DNA of 64,000 nucleotides from Pempheris klunzingeri (Eukaryota; Chordata; Actinopteri; Acropomatiformes; Pempheridae), in NCBI RefSeq assembly GCF_042242105.1, contig NC_092027.1, forward strand, positions 7,578,721-7,642,720, read 5' to 3'. Shown one piece after another: positions 21,593 through 33,600 of the stretch. The stretch's first letter is position 1. Each line of letters opens with the position of its first letter. A program made the position numbers and the translations under genes. Below the pieces are notes generated by a model. The model was not told where the DNA came from. It searched no databases and was given only the letters and a program-made list of their open reading frames with translations.

Positions 21593-23532
21593 TTAGATTA
21601 GGTTGACCTCCCCACTGTAGCACTCTACGTGGTAATTTCTGCTGAACGATACCACTCGAATAGAGTCCGTAGATCCCTGAAACAACCAACAAACAGAGGG
21701 AAATTGTTACAGTAATTTCCCAGAAAGGTAATTTAAATGTCAATTAGTGCTATTTTTGAATGAGCAATGAATTGGGCTCACCTCAGTTGGCAGTATTGGC
21801 CCTTTGCAGGCAGCACAGCGGGGAGCTCGGACCCTGAAACCACAAAGAAGTTGCAGAAAAAGGTCACAGAAACTCGACAGTGATGTCACTCTGGGTGTCA
21901 TGTCTCTCGTGTGGAGCCTGTCTGACAGGGTTTGGTTTCATCTTTTGTCTGCAGTGTGAGTAAAAGGGCCCGGCCCCTTTGTCGCCACATAAGAAACTCA
22001 CTTGTGGTAGTCGCTGACGCAGTACACTCTGCTGTCTGAGTCCACAGAGAAGGGCTGCCCCTCCAGGCTCTGTCGGCAGACCACACAGCGAAAGCAGGAC
22101 GGGTGGTAGGACTTCCCACGGGCCTGCAAGACCTGACGGTGCAAAATCAGCTCTTCTTCAACGTGGGAGGCAGTGGTGTCAAATAACAAAGTACATTTAC
22201 TCAACCACTGTGCTTCAGGACAGTTTTGAGGTACTCTGCTTGACTATTTCCATTTACTACTACTTTTACTGTATTTACTTCACAGAATGTATTTATTTGA
22301 TATTTGATACCTTTACTTATAACTGAGTATTTTTGTGCTGTAGTATCGTTAATTTTGCTGCTTCCTCTGCAGGTGAGGGCATGCAGTACATACATACTCA
22401 TATGCACATACAGGAAATGGATGGATACTCACCATATCCATTATTAAATACCCACAGCTGCTGCACACTTCTGGGGATGGATGGACTCCCGAGTACTACA
22501 TTGAATAACAAAATTATTCACCTGTTACAGGGACACAAATCATATGTTTGCACAACACTGAACTGTGAGCAAAGCTGTGCTAAAATAGTATATTCTTTCC
22601 GTAGACTGTATGAAATAGATTCTTACCAAAAAATCGTCCTCACAGTAGATTCTTCCTGACACCGTATAAAACGGCCTGCCGCTGAGCTGTTTATCTACAC
22701 ATGAAACGGGAAACAAGGTGAATATTTTTCATAATGTGACATTTGATAACATGCTGATGTTTTATTTTGAAAAGAATAAAGTTTAAAGTTCACAATACAC
22801 ACGAACAATAACCAATAAAAAGAAATATAGATACAATAAAACCATAAAGAATTTAAAAAACTGAAAAATAAATAACCTGATTGCTATAGAAGATTATATT
22901 TAATATTTCTAAAAGAAACCAAGAAGGTCCATCATTAAAGTGGGTCTGTGTTTTCAGTTTCCTCACATTAACTCCAAACCAGCTTCATGAAACAGGCTGA
23001 TCGTGGCTCCGTTTGCTCGGCTGATACAGGCTGGTCACAATAAGTCCGGCTGTTGTGGGCCTCGTTCGTGAAACACCCCTCTGATGAAGCAGATCAGCTG
23101 CATTTTTGAGGGATAAACTAAAGACATTTTGGCCCCACGGCGCTGAACCAAAACAAAACATCCACCTTCACATCAAGAGGACTCACTGCAGGCGCTGCAG
23201 GTGAAACAGGAGCCGTGGAATAAGCGTCCCATCGCCCAGCAGGCTCTCCCTGAGCCCCCTGAACCGCACACCGCTCTCCTGCATCCTGTACAGCTTCCTG
23301 ACCACACACACACATGAATACACAGCACAAAGATGAAACACAAAAAGCTGGTTAGTGTGAAGCCTGACCCACTCTTCTGTCACTGAGAGCACACTGTAAA
23401 GGCTGACAACTGATCTGCCTTAAGCGTACAGAGTGCTGCAATATGACCATTAAAAATCTAAAGTCAGAGAGTTAATATTCAGTGTATTTCTTCCTCACCA
23501 AAGTGAAGATTGGAACTGAAACTGGGGTCCAT
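21593..23532 (-). CDS. Short Ajuba/LIMD1-family LIM protein with two and a half LIM domains, 180 aa
   Basis: Ajuba-family proteins (AJUBA, LIMD1, WTIP) are LIM adaptors at junctions, in Hippo signalling and in P-bodies. Exons are 23499-23532 (from the ATG; the exon may begin at 23586), 23187-23297, 22627-22694, 22433-22495, 22002-22132, 21782-21833 and 21593-21676. All junctions use GT/AG and stay in frame. LIM1 has CTGC, then HGSC, CSAC and CEDD. LIM2 has CSSC, HPSC, CVVC and CVSD, with the family block [17 protein letters not shown]3 keeps CAAC and [14 protein letters not shown] but then reads YSGEVNLI and stops, so its second zinc site is absent. An AATAAA (21494-21499) follows within 100 bases. 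The start ATG has G at -3 and +4. The usual long Ser/Pro-rich pre-LIM exon was not found. Synteny favours a LIMD1 relative; a degenerating paralogue is possible. Confidence 0.75.
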
Positions 23533-25550
23533 CTCCTGCAGTGTTTTGTCCGGCCTGCTGGAGTCTACAGTACGACTGTCTGGGGTCTAATTTTGTGTGC
23601 AGAGCAGACAGCTGTAAGAGGAGCTGCTATCTGAGTTTATGGGTGTTGCATTCGGTGCTTTTGGTCTCTCCGGGGGCGACGAGTCTTCAGCACCCCCCCT
23701 CCCAGGCCTGACTCCTCCAAGGTGGCTGGCTGAGCAGGCGTCAACAGGCGAGGCCAACTGGTGTCTTTTAGCACAAGTTCGAACACCACAAGGGCAGGAT
23801 TTAGATACTGCTGGTCCTGGATCTGCATCAAAATCATTTACAGTTTATCACTGAAATTGGTATTATAGTGTGAAAAATGTGACTAAACTCTGGTGGAAGA
23901 CAGATCCCATAATTAAGTAAAAATCCCTAAATATCTAAAGTTGAAGTACTTCAGAGAAATTATCCCTATCATTACATATTACATTATTTCATTGTCACCA
24001 TTACTGATACATTAACATGTTAGCTGTTTTTTTAGCGTAGCTGGTCGGTGTGGAGCTCATTTTAATGATGTTGGACACAATAAGGTTCGTGCAGAGGTTT
24101 CCAACCTCAGTGCAGTGCGTCAAATTGTAAATTTTAAGTGTTGTGAGATGATTCATGTGGGAAATGTACTTGTGTGTTATCTTTCAACAAGTCAGTTCAA
24201 AGTGCTTTAAAAAGATATAAATGTATTAAGACAAAAGAAACCAAAAAAAATATTTGAAAAAAGGACAATATAAAAAATACATGACTTCAAATGATTAAAA
24301 TGATGTAAAACAGAAGATTGAAATATATTCAAATAGATTAAGATAAAAAGAAAAAGTTGTTTTACACAGATTTTGGATTATTATTTGCTTTTTTGTGAAA
24401 ATGTGAGCCTCATTGGGCCTCAAACAGTTAAATGAGGCCATCTGAGAAGCGCAGAGAGGAAATGTCTCAGTATTACAATAAACTGTATACTATAATATAA
24501 CATTTTGTACAGAATGTACAAGAACTACACTGGAGAACAGTACAGGAGTAAATCTGCTCAGCTGCTTTCCAGCACTGTGATTCTGTAACAATGAGTGATA
24601 GTTCATACATGAGAAGAGTGGCGGTCCTTTCAGACTCTGACCTACTTTCACATGGTCGTGTTTCTGCATGTGGAGGGGAGACAGCTCCAAACAGCTCCAT
24701 GCTATGTATGTACAATAAGTGAACTGAATCTTTGTTTCAAAAACATAACAAAATGTTTTTTTAAAATCATGTACTCATTTCAAGTCATTACAGTTCATAT
24801 TACAAAATCCCCCTATTTTTTAAATTGAATTTAAAGCTGAATAAAGGCTCATAAAATAATTTTTTGCTGAATGAATATTAACATAACCTGCTGTAATTAT
24901 GCCAGCCCTCACTGATATCAAAGAATATAAAAAGCCATCAGTCTTCAGAAACAAATACTAACAATTCTTAAATAGATTAAAACAAATAAACACATAAAAC
25001 ATAATAAAAACAAAGACAGTCTCCTGTTAAAGGTATCCAAAGTCCCCTGAGCTGTGAAACCAGTCCACCCTGACGTCACGAAACACTTGTGCACATTATG
25101 AGCTGACTCCGCTCATCTATCTTGTGTTACTGCCCTCATGTGGACTCTTCAGGTCTGTCACTTTGTAACTCCAGACCAAGAATCAGACCCACTTGAAATG
25201 AATCCTCACATTTCTGCAGAAATTTTCCTTTTATGTTTCATATTTTCATTTATACTGTATAAGTTCTGTAAATAATTAAGAAAAAAGAGAAGATGCCAAA
25301 CGTGATGAAATATAAAGGAGTCACTTAGAGGCATTTCACAACCTCATCAGTCTGTCACGAAGAAAAAAACAGTAACAGGCATATTACACCATAAATGTAA
25401 CTCCAACATGGCAACATGAACATCAGTAGCTCAGAGTTAAAGGTGATTATCTGTCCCACAGTCAATAAACACTACAACACACTAAAACACTAAACACATT
25501 TTGGAAAAGAAACTTTGACCATGAAACCCTCCACAACACATGTCTGCCTG

Positions 25551-25590
25551 TAACATGGGAGGGGAGGGGAGGGGAGGGAGTAAGGGGGAG
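25551..25590. repeat. (GGGGA)n G-rich tract
   Basis: Five or more GGGGA units followed by GGGGG are able in principle to form a G-quadruplex. This is low-complexity sequence between two divergent genes. Confidence 0.85.
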
Positions 25591-25733
25591 TCTGACAGCT
25601 GCTGATTCTTTACTGAGGCCCTTTGTTGAGACTGAGTGGGGCTGTTTAAATTCACCTCACCGCCCACTCCTAATGCTGTCAGACTGGTTCAACAAAAAAA
25701 GTCAGTGTTGCTTGTGTTTGACTGCAGAGGTCT

Positions 25734-25735
<2 letters not shown>

Positions 25736-25775
<40 letters not shown>
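25736..25775. repeat. (GT)n microsatellite
   Basis: A perfect GT run of about 20 units, roughly 1 kb upstream of the cdcp1 start codon. Confidence 0.97.
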
Positions 25776-25777
<2 letters not shown>

Positions 25778-26730
25778 CTCACAAAGATAGAAAGATTGAG
25801 ACATTCTCACTCCTTCATCTGTGTTGTTTAATATTGCGATTTCAGTTTAGGGTTTATTTTATTTCTAGGGTTTAGATCAGAAAGAACATTGGGGTGAATC
25901 TGTGAAGTGAAAATGACACTTCAGTGTGTGTTGTGAGTGTTGAGTGTTGTGGCGATGCCCTCAGGTGTGTTTCTGTGCAGGAATGTCTGTGTCAGGAGGC
26001 ATGTGGAGGCAGGAGGGAGCCTCTGCAACATGGGAGTTTTATCCACCAGACATCAAACACAGGGAATCACATTTTCACCAGCATTTCACCATAAGAACAA
26101 ACAGCTGACATCTTGATTTTTCAAGTGGAACATCTAAACTGTCACCAGAAATATTCCTTCAGGGGCTAAATTTCACCTTCTTAAATCCTGCTGTTTATCT
26201 CTGAAACATGAATCCATTTGAAATTATTCAAAATCAGTTTGTTTTTTGGTCAACAATATAAATAATTTGAAGTATTCTAACATAAAGCAATATCTACTTT
26301 AAGCTCTGTTTCCACGCCCTTCCTCTGTCTCATTTTGGGGATGCACATCACCGTGCCAACAATCTTTGGCATGTTTGGCTGTGTATAAATAGGGCAGCCA
26401 TTGTGCCACAGTGAGGGAAGTCACATAAGGACTCGTGCCATCTCATCATAAGTCTATTCTGTATGTTATCAGCTCTGCGGTGTTTACAGCGGCAGGGTCC
26501 CGCTCGTGCTCCTCCTCGCCCGTCAAGTTTGGGCAGGTAACCGCACCTGTCGTCCACGCCCTCCGCTGCGCACAGGTAACGCGGAGCAGGAAGCGGCTGT
26601 CAACGTCGCTGTCGCTGTAAAGTGAATGAAAATGCAGCTGCCTCTTTGAGATACTACCACGTTCGAGATATATTCTAACTTATCTCATTTTTAAAATAAC
26701 TGGACAATCGACAATTTTGTTTTAGTGAAC

Positions 26731-27612
26731 ATGCGGCTCCGTGCGTCCTGCGCCCTCCTGGGACTTTTGTTTGTGACGGTCTTCGACTCATCAGGTGAGA
26801 TAAGTAATCCCCCTTAGCAAGAAGCATATGTTGTCTTGTTGTCTGCTCAAACTTTAGTAGCCTATTTCCTCTCTATCTTTATTATTTCTTGTCTTTAAAA
26901 TTGTGGCGCCATTTCCAGTTTTATGCCAATTGGGTCAAACAAACTGAGGACTGCGTGCTGTCTGTTGTGGTAAAAGGCGCCCAGACAAAAGCCAATGCAA
27001 AGATGCAGCCGTGTGAAGCACTCTGGGTAAAGTGAGCTGCGTTTAAGGCCCTGTGTCAATAAAGAAAGATAAATGGAGGACGTTAAGTCAATGTTATGTC
27101 TGATGGGTTGACATGAGGGATAGTGTGAGATGAAAGGCTGAAGCTCTCCCTCAGTCCTGACTTCAAGGCCTCCATTTTCAGAGGCTTTATGAGGCTTTTA
27201 TGGAGCTTCATGGAGGCATGAATTCATGATGGCTTCATTAATGATTGACCAGCAATCTGCTGCTTAACTATGAATCTGGCGGACGTTTCATGATATTATG
27301 TCAGATTTAAACTCAGAGCTTTTTTCTTTTCCCACTGACTTGATTCATTTCTCGAGGAGAAAGTCAGCAGCAGCCCGGTGAATCTGATCTCCTTTCTAGT
27401 GTCCGTAGAAAGGATCATACAGTTTTCTCTTTTGCCATTAAATGTGACCGTTTTGGACCCCATGACAATGACGCGCCCATAGTTAACTGTCACTCGGAGC
27501 CCTCTAGCCAACACTTTATGGAAATGCTGCACATGTGGTGCTTTCAAGTCCTCACAAGTTCAGGTTGTGAATTCCTGGTTTTCTTCGTATGTGAGAACTT
27601 GTGCAGCCTACT

Positions 27613-27644
<32 letters not shown>

Positions 27645-30600
27645 ACACACACACTCTTTAAAACAACATCACAGGAAGTGTTTTCATTTAAATCTGCTGC
27701 AACAAATCTGCCACCAGCGGTAATGTGAATTGCAGTGACGTTATGATTCATGTCCGTTGGGAGTGCCCTTTAGTCCAGGCTCACTGAAGGAAGGTTCAGT
27801 AAATGTATCTGAGATTATGTGAACTGAAAGGCTGTAAACCAGGTGTAGATTAGAGCTTCAGATGTGACCCACACCAATGTAACATTGTGGGAGGGAAGGT
27901 TTTGTTAAGAGGCTGGAGGACTCCAGGAGATCGAGCTCAACTGATAAATCAAATTCAGTGTGTGAGGTGCATTAACGTTGACAACAAAATAGAATCTAGG
28001 CCAAGCTGGATTTTATAGAGATTATAAAGAAGTATATTTGATTGGAAGACAGGAATTGGTGGAGAAAATGTTTGTTTATGCAGATGGTTCATGTGTATAT
28101 CTACGTTTGTATCCGTGTGTTTATGCACATGTTCATGTCTGTGGGTGTGGGTGTATGCGTTTTTTTCTTCTATGATTTGCTTACTTCAGCAAAGTCAATA
28201 GAATATAAACCACAGAAACTTGTATTATGATTCAGTAGCACGTGTCTCTGATACCCAAGTTTATTCCTGATGTCGTTTCAGTAGAGGCGGCGTGAAAGAA
28301 TGACATTTAGCCCAACTGATAATGGGTTTTTATGACCAGTATGAGAGTTTCAAAGATCCAATAGATGCTGTTTCTAAATGACCTCAGGCTTAGTCTGGCA
28401 TATCTGTACTGTTTATCCCTTGATACTCATACACCGATACTCATATGTATGCAATAAGTTATCATCAGCTCTATTATGAAAGTACTCAGACAGAAAAAAA
28501 TGTGCTTTAAGTTGCTCAAACTGCACAGGAACCAGAGTTTGTACCAAAACAGGACAAAAGTGAGATCAAAAGCTGCAATGTAGCTTTACAGCTGCTGATG
28601 TATAAAATTACAGATGAAACCGTAACATGATGAGTTTACAATAAATTTGCTGAAAAGTCATTTGCTGCATAGCGGCAGAAATAGCAGTTACTAGTGTTTT
28701 TTTAAAGACTGGTTCCTCTCTTTACTCAGTTATCAAATGACTCACGTTAATGAGAAGTCAATGACTTTGCTTTGGTCTGTTACTGCAGAACATGGGGAAA
28801 GGCGTGCCCGGTACCGCTCTGTTTGCTCAAGCGTCAACGGCAAAGCGACTGTTTTCTGTGTTTTGCTTCTGTTACTCCTAATTATGACTGAAGTGTTGAA
28901 CTGATTCACTTTTAACTGAGCGTTCTGCTCAGTGTGAACATCCACCCATTTGATCCCTTCAATGTTTGAACAGGGCTGCAACTAACTGTTTGCTTAGACT
29001 CAATTGTTTTGTCTGCAAAATGACAGAAAATAGTGAAAAATGCCCATCAAGGCTCTTGGGGGGCCCCAAGGTGACATCTGTCTAAGAACAGTGCAAAACC
29101 ATAAATGTAATTAGTTTAGCAGATTTTGTCCTTAATGGTGGAGCTAGAGGAAAAGTCAGGAGATCATCAGAGTCAGCAGGATTTATCCATGAATGTCTGT
29201 GCCAAATTTCATGACAACCTATCTGAGAGTTGTTGAGATACGTCAACATAGTTGGCCTTTACTACCATCCTCAGATTCATGCTTCCAGCATAGCTGAAAG
29301 TTTCTGTAAAAACTTTAAAGCGACTTTCTGTCGGTCAACCTGTTTGTTTCATCTCTAGTTTTGAAGATCATACAGCTAATGCTAAGCATGTTTTAATGAG
29401 GTTGAATGTTGCTGCTTGTAAGAGTGAGTGTTTCGATATCCAAGGACTCAAGTCCAAATATGGGAATGTGTCTCAGCACGCTCTAATGCAGTTAAAACAC
29501 TGGCAGCAGTGATACTTTCTCTCATTTTCCCTTGTTTCCATGTTTTAATTTCCATCCTAACTAAAATTCAACAACATCTTGAGATGATTTGCAGCTAACT
29601 GCCTCTGATCTGTTCCCGCAGAATGCCTACAGACGACGGTCCGGCCAGACAAAGGCTCCATAGTGACGGTGTCCACTGAGCTGCCTTTGGATCAGTGTGC
29701 TGTGTGTACAGTCAGCGGGGTCAATGACACTCAGACATCCTGCCACTCCTCTCTGTCCCTGGTGCCTGAGGACGAGGTCAAACTGCTCTTCAACTGCACA
29801 CAGCCGATTGAGCAATCGTACACTGTGACGATCGCTCGCACCATTGGTGAGTGTACAGATGCTCTGGTGATATTTTCAGCACAGTTAAGTGGTCAGCGGC
29901 TGCCTCAAACTGCTGCAGCACCTGCTCCTTCGTTCAGTTCAAGAGTTGCAAACTGGCCTCGTTATTTTTGAAATTGTTTTCAGGGAACCAATCACGACCA
30001 AGTGTGGATTTACTCTGAGAATGCCAGCCACATTTTGCGCACAAGCCTGAAAATGACATAATCATAACAAAATAAGTAAAAATGAGTTCTTGAACAACTA
30101 ATAACTAACTGACAGCCTCTCTTAGTTTTTATATTCTTAAACAACCCTGTTAAATGCCGCAATCACATCAACACAAGCAAGACAGCCGTCTTGACCGTGT
30201 CATTGTGTTTATCGTAGAGTTGCTTCTCGCTCAGCTCAGAGTCTGTTAGCTCCATGGATGAGTGGTTAGCCCACGAAACGAGAGCCTGTCGCAGTTCAGA
30301 CACTTCACAATTGCATCGCTCTCGCTCTCTCTCTCTCTCGTTCTTCGTCTCAGTGGGTGTTTGTGCTTCATGCTGGTGACTCATGGCAGTCTGTTGCTGA
30401 GCAGTGATTAAAATTTTGGCCGCATTGTCTCTGCCATTCTTGTGCAACTACCTCGGTAGCTTTAGCCTTGTGTCAGACTGTAAGGTCATGGGCAGTGAGT
30501 TGGACAGGCAGGTTGTATGGTTAAATGCCAAACTATTTCATTTATCGATTGCCGCGGGGCTGTTATTAGAATTCCAACAATAAAAAGTGCTTCTCAATTA

Positions 30601-33600
30601 ACCTTCAGACCCCACCTTTAAGCTACATTTGTTTAATCACATCATAACATAAACAGACTTGTATTATGCACCTTGTACTAGAGCTGAAATTAAACCAATC
30701 TGTGCCTCTTGTCTTTAATCTTAATCCAGAGTGCACTAAAGACGCCTGCAGCCCGACAACAGTGGAAACTCAATCCTCCATCCTTACAGAGTTTACCAGA
30801 ACCTTCACCTGGGAGCTGAAAGCACCCGAGAAGATAGTAGTGGGTCTGGACATCCTTGGAGAGGGACTGATGGAGACATCACAACCATGCCCGAATGGAT
30901 TTCAGTATTCGGTGGCCACATCCAAATCAAACACCAAGGGCCTGATTCAGTACTGTAGAGGTGGCTCTGTGACTCGTTTTGACCTGCCCAGTGAAGCTGT
31001 TGTGTCTCTGCAAGTCAAACCAAAGGCTCAGGTCGAATCTGTGGTGTTCCAGGCCTCCGCTGGACCATTAAGTAAGAAAGTGAATTGTGAAAAGTGAAGA
31101 AAGGATTTTTTGGAAGTCTGTAGTCACACACTCACTTTAGTAGTTATTTACTTATTTTAATCAGACTGCACTACAAATATGTCCCAGAAACAAATATACA
31201 CATTACAAGAGACTTAACTAACTTAGATATGACATTTCATAAGGGAACAATGTGTACATATGCGAATTGGTATTTGCTTTATTGCCAAAGGCGATGACAT
31301 GAGGCGATCAACACCATGATCAGGTATGTACGCATGCAAATCCAGGCGTCTCTCTCACTCTCTCTGTTTTACCTCCCTTAGAGGGCAGAAGAATGGTTGT
31401 AACCACTGATTCCAGCACAACTGTGGTCGTTAGCCGAGATCCCAAAGAACCAGACTGTGAAGTGTGCTCTGCTGATGGCTGCAGCCCCACAGAAAAGACC
31501 CTGATCAACGCTGAAAAACTCCCGCTGGAGTTCAGCTGCCCAAAACCTCAGGACGTGTACAGCGTGAAGATGGAGAAGAAAATAGGTGAGAACCACATGT
31601 CAAAATTTACTCCAGTTGCCATCAGAATTTAGGATAGGCAATTTTGGATTAACTATAAATTAAATTCTCAAGTATGCAAGACAAAAAAAAGACTTCATCA
31701 ATACAATAAAATACTAAAAACTACCTAAATAAATGCTGAAATAAATACAGAATTAAATAAATATTTTAACGAATAAATGAAATGTTAATGGAATTAATTG
31801 AAGCTGTAAAGAAAACATGAATAGATTTTTAAATGCAAAATTAAATGAAATAAATACATTTTTATAATACATATGTACAAATACGTATTTCTCCAATTTA
31901 CTTCTATAATCTGTATTTCTAAAGCTCTAATTTTATTTATTTATGTGTTTTTTTCAGAAATAACAGAAACATAGAAAGAAATAAAGAACTGTAGAAATAC
32001 ATAGATAAATAAAACTTGTAATGAAATGTAAAAATATACAAATAAGCGTATTCAGATTTGTAGAAATGTAGAGATGAGTCATATTTATTTGTGTCATGAT
32101 TAATGACCATTTATTTGGGTAGTTAATGAAAATATTAATTATAAAAAAAACTGTAATTATGTCACCATTTATTTGGAAATGTATGTATTTATTTTATAGA
32201 TTAATTAGTCATTTCGTCCTTCATAGTCATGATACTGGAAGTTCAGGGTTTTTACTTTTCTGTGGTACTCAAAATAGAAAAGATGCCTGTAAATTGTATT
32301 AAATTCAAACCTTTATTATTTTTGTTTCTCAGAATGCACCAAGACCTCGTGTGTCCCTGCTGCCGCTGAAGTTGATCCTGACCCCTTCAAGGACTTTAAA
32401 AGATCCCTAACTTGGGCCATCAGTGTACCAGAGAGGACTGTGTTAACTTTGGACTTCCCTGGTGGATTAAAGGAAATGGCTGGTACAGAAAGTTGCCAAG
32501 ATGGCTTCCAGTACACAGTGAGCACAACTAAAAGTGACGGAAAGATCATAACTAACAGCTACTGCAAGGGTACGACGGTGCCTCATCTGGATCTGCTTGG
32601 AGCGACGACTGTGACGGTCGATGTGCCCAAAGGAGGACAACTGGACTCGGCAGCATTCAGTGTCAAAGCAGCACCAAGAGGCAAGTGCCTGCTCCTGCAG
32701 TTTGTCCCCAATAGAGGGAAAAACAAGTAGCTGTTTGTCTACAGAACAATGCATCAAAGACATATTCATGAAAACTGATGCTACATCCTTTTAAAACGCT
32801 TCATTAAATGTAACTGACACAATTATTTTTCATAATGGCGTGAACCTCTTTCTATGGGTGCAGTGTGGTGACTAAAGCTTAAATTTAATGACTTTCCAAG
32901 GATTTAGTTTTAGTTTTATTTGACCGGGCCAACGCAACTTGTATTAACATTAAAAAAGAACTGTAAGTGTGACAGATTTTTGCAGAAACAACTAACTCAT
33001 GCAGAGGAAGCTAGCCCCTGATCAAATATTAAAAAGGAACCTACGCTGCTAGCATGGCCAAAAGTGTGTAAAAGATTTCACTACATGTCACATAATTACA
33101 GAAAATGATTTATGCAATTACTGTTATGCGATACAATATATTTTATTGTGTCGTTTACTATTAAAAGAATATTTACTTGGTTAATGAACTGAAATGTAAA
33201 AGTATCTCTTTCATCCATTTTATTTGAGAAGTCATTTTGCTGAGAAGTCTTTGCTCTTTGGTCTGATTGATATCTTTATTGCACCGCTTTCCTCTTTAGG
33301 CGGCAGACTGATGTCCGTGACCCCTGACCCCAACACCATCATCACTATCCGCAGGATAACAGTCGAGCCAGACTGCAGTGTGTGTGACAAAAGTGAGCCC
33401 AGGCGGACATGCAGCTCACAGTATCTTTCCCTGCGCGATCCTCGAAACACGTCAGTAGAGTTCACCTGTCCTCGGCCTCAGGACGTCTTCACTGTGGAAA
33501 TCAACAGAGAAATTGGTATGAAGGTCAAAAAAATAAGAATTTCATATGATATCATGACCTGAAACGTCCTTTCTGACACCGATCCTAAGCTTTTTTTTTA

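Larger units (their letters stand above)
23587..26730. other. Upstream region shared by the limd1-like gene (minus) and cdcp1 (plus)
   Basis: The two genes diverge from this 3.1-kb stretch. A moderately GC-rich patch at 23,640-23,830 has an open minus-strand frame rich in Ser and Pro. It ends in a stop before the first recognised exon and has no good donor, so I do not call it an exon. The rest holds an AT-rich part with LINE-tail-like text near 24,180-24,330, a (GGGGA)n run and a GT microsatellite. The cdcp1 promoter and 5'UTR should lie within about 26,300-26,730. Confidence 0.5.
26795..29621 (+). other. cdcp1 intron 1 (2.8 kb)
   Basis: The intron runs from a GTGAGA donor to a TTCCCGCAG acceptor. 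It contains the CA repeat at 27613-27654 and, near its 3' end, part of a dispersed fish repeat (29110-29330). I recognised no other gene or RNA in it. Confidence 0.75.

Noticed and set aside
21593-23532. Filamin-binding LIM protein (migfilin) as the identity of the LIM gene
   Set aside because: [11 protein letters not shown] and [14 protein letters not shown] follow Ajuba/LIMD1/WTIP, while migfilin differs at both, and synteny points to LIMD1.
32681-32690. GT donor four bases after the chosen end of cdcp1 exon 5
   Set aside because: It would put the next exon out of frame, while the GC donor gives the same phase as all neighbouring junctions.
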